Part shown: in pieces, positions 5,861 through 7,697 of the stretch
Layout of the letters: each line of letters begins with the position of its first letter
Numbering within the stretch: the first letter of the stretch is position 1
Assembly (NCBI GenBank): GCA_040905245.1
Contig: JBBDRX010000046.1
Location: forward strand, 1-7,697
Reading direction: 5' to 3'
DNA length: 7,697 nucleotides
DNA from: JBBDRX01 sp040905245
GTDB lineage: Bacteria; Bacteroidota; Rhodothermia; Balneolales; Balneolaceae
Made by a program: the position numbers and the translations under genes
Notes under the pieces: generated by a model
What the model saw: the letters and a program-made list of their open reading frames with translations, nothing else
The model's database searches: none
What the model was told of the DNA's origin: nothing

Positions 5861-7697
5861 ATTTACCCTTTGGCATAAACTTTTTCAGTTGATCGATATC
5901 AACTTTTTCTCCGATTATGGATAATTCGTCTGCCTCCCTGATCACCGTATTCCCATGAGGGAAAATGATCTTTCCGTCTCTCTTGATAATCGTGATAAGG
6001 CTTTCACCGGGTAATTCGAGTTCCTTTACTTTTTCACCGATCATTCGTTCCGTAATGTTGTTACGCCGAATAACGATATTGATGAATCTCTCATCCCGAA
6101 GCAATATTTCCCGTAATTCCGCTTCATCTTTCGCATTTTTCCAACGTTCGGTAAAGTCTACACTGTCAATCATCTCTGACAGGTGCGCGAGAATTCTCAA
6201 ATGCTGACCAGATTTCTTTTTGGAGCTGACCAGAAAGATCAGGGCAACCATCTTTCTTTCATTAGCCTGTTGATCTGTGTATGCACTTTCGAACATCTCA
6301 TCGTCAATCTCGATCCCATGCCTGAACCGGACCAGTACGATTTCAGAGTCCATATCCAGATTGATACGTGCATGTTTCAACGCCGCACCTTTTCCGATGG
6401 CAATTGCCCCCTCGGTGCCTTCTTCAGAGAAGATAGACAGCAACTCCTGTTTACGTAATGGCATTCGTTCGGCCAGAAGGCCGGATACTTTTTCGATCAG
6501 CCCACGATAATCCATGTGCTTATTTTCAATATCCAGCACGATTGCATGGCCTATAGCCTGTTCATAGGGATCTTCTTTTCTCAATCCCTTCTCCCGCATA
6601 ATTCCACGCATTTCCCGCTCGAGAGCATCATAGCGCATCTCTCCCAGTCGGGCATGAACATGGTAGATCGCTCCCTGTCTCACCACACGGTCTTTGGCGT
6701 ATTGGTAGTAATAGATGATACAGCAGATCACCATCCCGGCTGTAAAAAGAATGGAAATCCACCCCATTTCAGCAATCAGCCAGATCGTTATGGTAATACC
6801 GATAATCTGCATCCATGGGTAAAGGGGAGATTTGAAACCGGGATCATACTCCTCTATACGACTCTCACGCATGATAATGACAGCCACATTCAAAAAGCCG
6901 AATATCAGTAGCATGAAGGCGCTTGCAAGCTTTGCGATATCGGCAACATCCAAAACGAGAATAAACAGAATCATAATCCCGGTCGTGAAAACGATCGAGA
7001 CGGACGGAGTGTCAAAACGACTTACCTTCGTAAAGGACTTCCAGATCAGTTTGTCACGAGCCATCGCAAACGGATATCTGGCCGCAGACATGATTCCGGC
7101 ATTTCCGGTCGATGCAAATGCCGCAATGGCCGCAATAACCACCAACAACAGGCCGCTCCCGAAAGGAAGCCAGTCCATAAACACGTTTGCTGCCGATGCC
7201 ACCGGCGTCAGATCTTCCCGCAACACGTCCGGATCCAGCAAAACGACCATGATATACACGCCCAAAACATAGATGACGGTGGCCGTAATCAGGGACAATA
7301 TCATTCCCAGCGGAATATTACGGTCCGGGTTCTTGATCTCCTCGGCTACACTCGCGACCTGGGTCAGGCCTGCGTAGGACACAAAAATTAGGCCTACTGT
7401 AGAGATCAGGCCTTCGAAACCAAACGGCATAAATGGCGTCAACTGCTGACGGTTTATTTCATCCGTGTTCAGGGAAAAAATTTCGAAAAGGCCCAGAATC
7501 ACAAAGAAAATCAGGATACCAACCAGAGCAACCACAAGCATTCCCTGGACCTGGCCGGTTTTTTTCACTCCAACGATATTCAGGAGCATAAAAAGAAGTG
7601 AAAATGTAACCGCAATCGGTTTGATCGGCACGTCCATATATATAGACAGGTAGGCGCCCATCCCGATAAGGGCAAAGGCACTTTTAAAGATCAGGGC
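5853..7697 (-). CDS. APC-family amino-acid permease fused to PTS EIIA-like and RCK_C domains, 5' end cut by window edge
   Basis: The reading frame is open to the right edge; 614 residues are visible and the start lies outside (the first internal ATG at 7661 is not the start). Numbering visible residues from the edge, about ten membrane helices occupy 1-331, so roughly the first two of the usual twelve are missing. The segment SYAGLTQVASVAEEIKNPDR (107-126) is the APC signature region. After a cytosolic linker (332-387), residues about 388-537 resemble a fructose/mannitol-type EIIA domain. H442 in ALKHARI corresponds to the phosphorylated histidine of AIPHGR, and H499 in HLRILAHLS to the second conserved histidine. 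Residues about 538-612 are an RCK_C (TrkA C-terminal) domain. The likely role is uptake of amino acids or related compounds, controlled through the cytosolic domains. It is the first visible gene of the minus-strand run and overlaps DUF4202 by 8 bases. Confidence 0.92.
   Translation of the reverse strand, partial: ALIFKSAFALIGMGAYLSIYMDVPIKPIAVTFSLLFMLLNIVGVKKTGQVQGMLVVALVGILIFFVILGLFEIFSLNTDEINRQQLTPFMPFGFEGLISTVGLIFVSYAGLTQVASVAEEIKNPDRNIPLGMILSLITATVIYVLGVYIMVVLLDPDVLREDLTPVASAANVFMDWLPFGSGLLLVVIAAIAAFASTGNAGIMSAARYPFAMARDKLIWKSFTKVSRFDTPSVSIVFTTGIMILFILVLDVADIAKLASAFMLLIFGFLNVAVIIMRESRIEEYDPGFKSPLYPWMQIIGITITIWLIAEMGWISILFTAGMVICCIIYYYQYAKDRVVRQGAIYHVHARLGEMRYDALEREMRGIMREKGLRKEDPYEQAIGHAIVLDIENKHMDYRGLIEKVSGLLAERMPLRKQELLSIFSEEGTEGAIAIGKGAALKHARINLDMDSEIVLVRFRHGIEIDDEMFESAYTDQQANERKMVALIFLVSSKKKSGQHLRILAHLSEMIDSVDFTERWKNAKDEAELREILLRDERFINIVIRRNNITERMIGEKVKELELPGESLITIIKRDGKIIFPHGNTVIREADELSIIGEKVDIDQLKKFMPKGKYG

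Noticed and set aside
6516..7272. Open frames of 131 and 146 residues on the plus strand
   Set aside because: Both are antisense to the permease gene, overlap each other, and show no family features.

Overview
The window looks like a chromosomal segment from a member of the Bacteroidota or the related Balneolota/Rhodothermota. The reasons are a 6-bladed beta-propeller lipoprotein of the kind common in these groups, the general lack of Shine-Dalgarno sequences before the start codons, moderate GC with an AT-rich promoter region, and the overall flavour of the proteins. The assignment is an inference from gene content; no rRNA or other phylogenetic marker is present. There are six protein genes, two of them cut by the window edges, and no RNA gene, mobile element or CRISPR array that I can see.

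Layout: positions 1-848 (minus) hold the N-terminal two thirds of an Amt-family ammonium channel. A 304-base AT-rich divergent intergenic region (849-1152) follows, with a perfect 12-bp palindrome of LacI-family operator type. Next is a plus-strand 2-keto-3-deoxygalactonokinase (dgoK, 1153-2121). Only 7 bases later, tail to tail, comes the end of a five-gene minus-strand run. In transcription order (right to left) this run is: a large APC-family amino-acid permease fused to a PTS EIIA-like domain and an RCK_C domain (5853 to beyond 7697), a DUF4202 protein overlapping it by 8 bases (5282-5860), a 6-bladed beta-propeller lipoprotein (4209-5225), a divergent Nramp-fold transporter (2838-4124) and a KDPG/KDPGal aldolase (2129-2779).

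How the genes may work together: DgoK phosphorylates 2-keto-3-deoxy-galactonate and the aldolase splits the phosphorylated product into pyruvate and glyceraldehyde-3-phosphate, so the convergent pair makes the lower half of a De Ley-Doudoroff-type sugar-acid route. The Nramp-fold transporter lies 58 bases upstream of the aldolase and has lost the residues that bind divalent metals in true Nramps. A different substrate, possibly linked to the sugar-acid pathway, is a reasonable hypothesis. At the other end, the permease carries an EIIA domain with its phosphorylatable histidine and a ligand-binding RCK_C domain, and is translationally coupled to DUF4202. That pair looks like a regulated amino-acid uptake module. 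The most noteworthy points are the re-tooled Nramp transporter and the permease-EIIA-RCK_C/DUF4202 pair.
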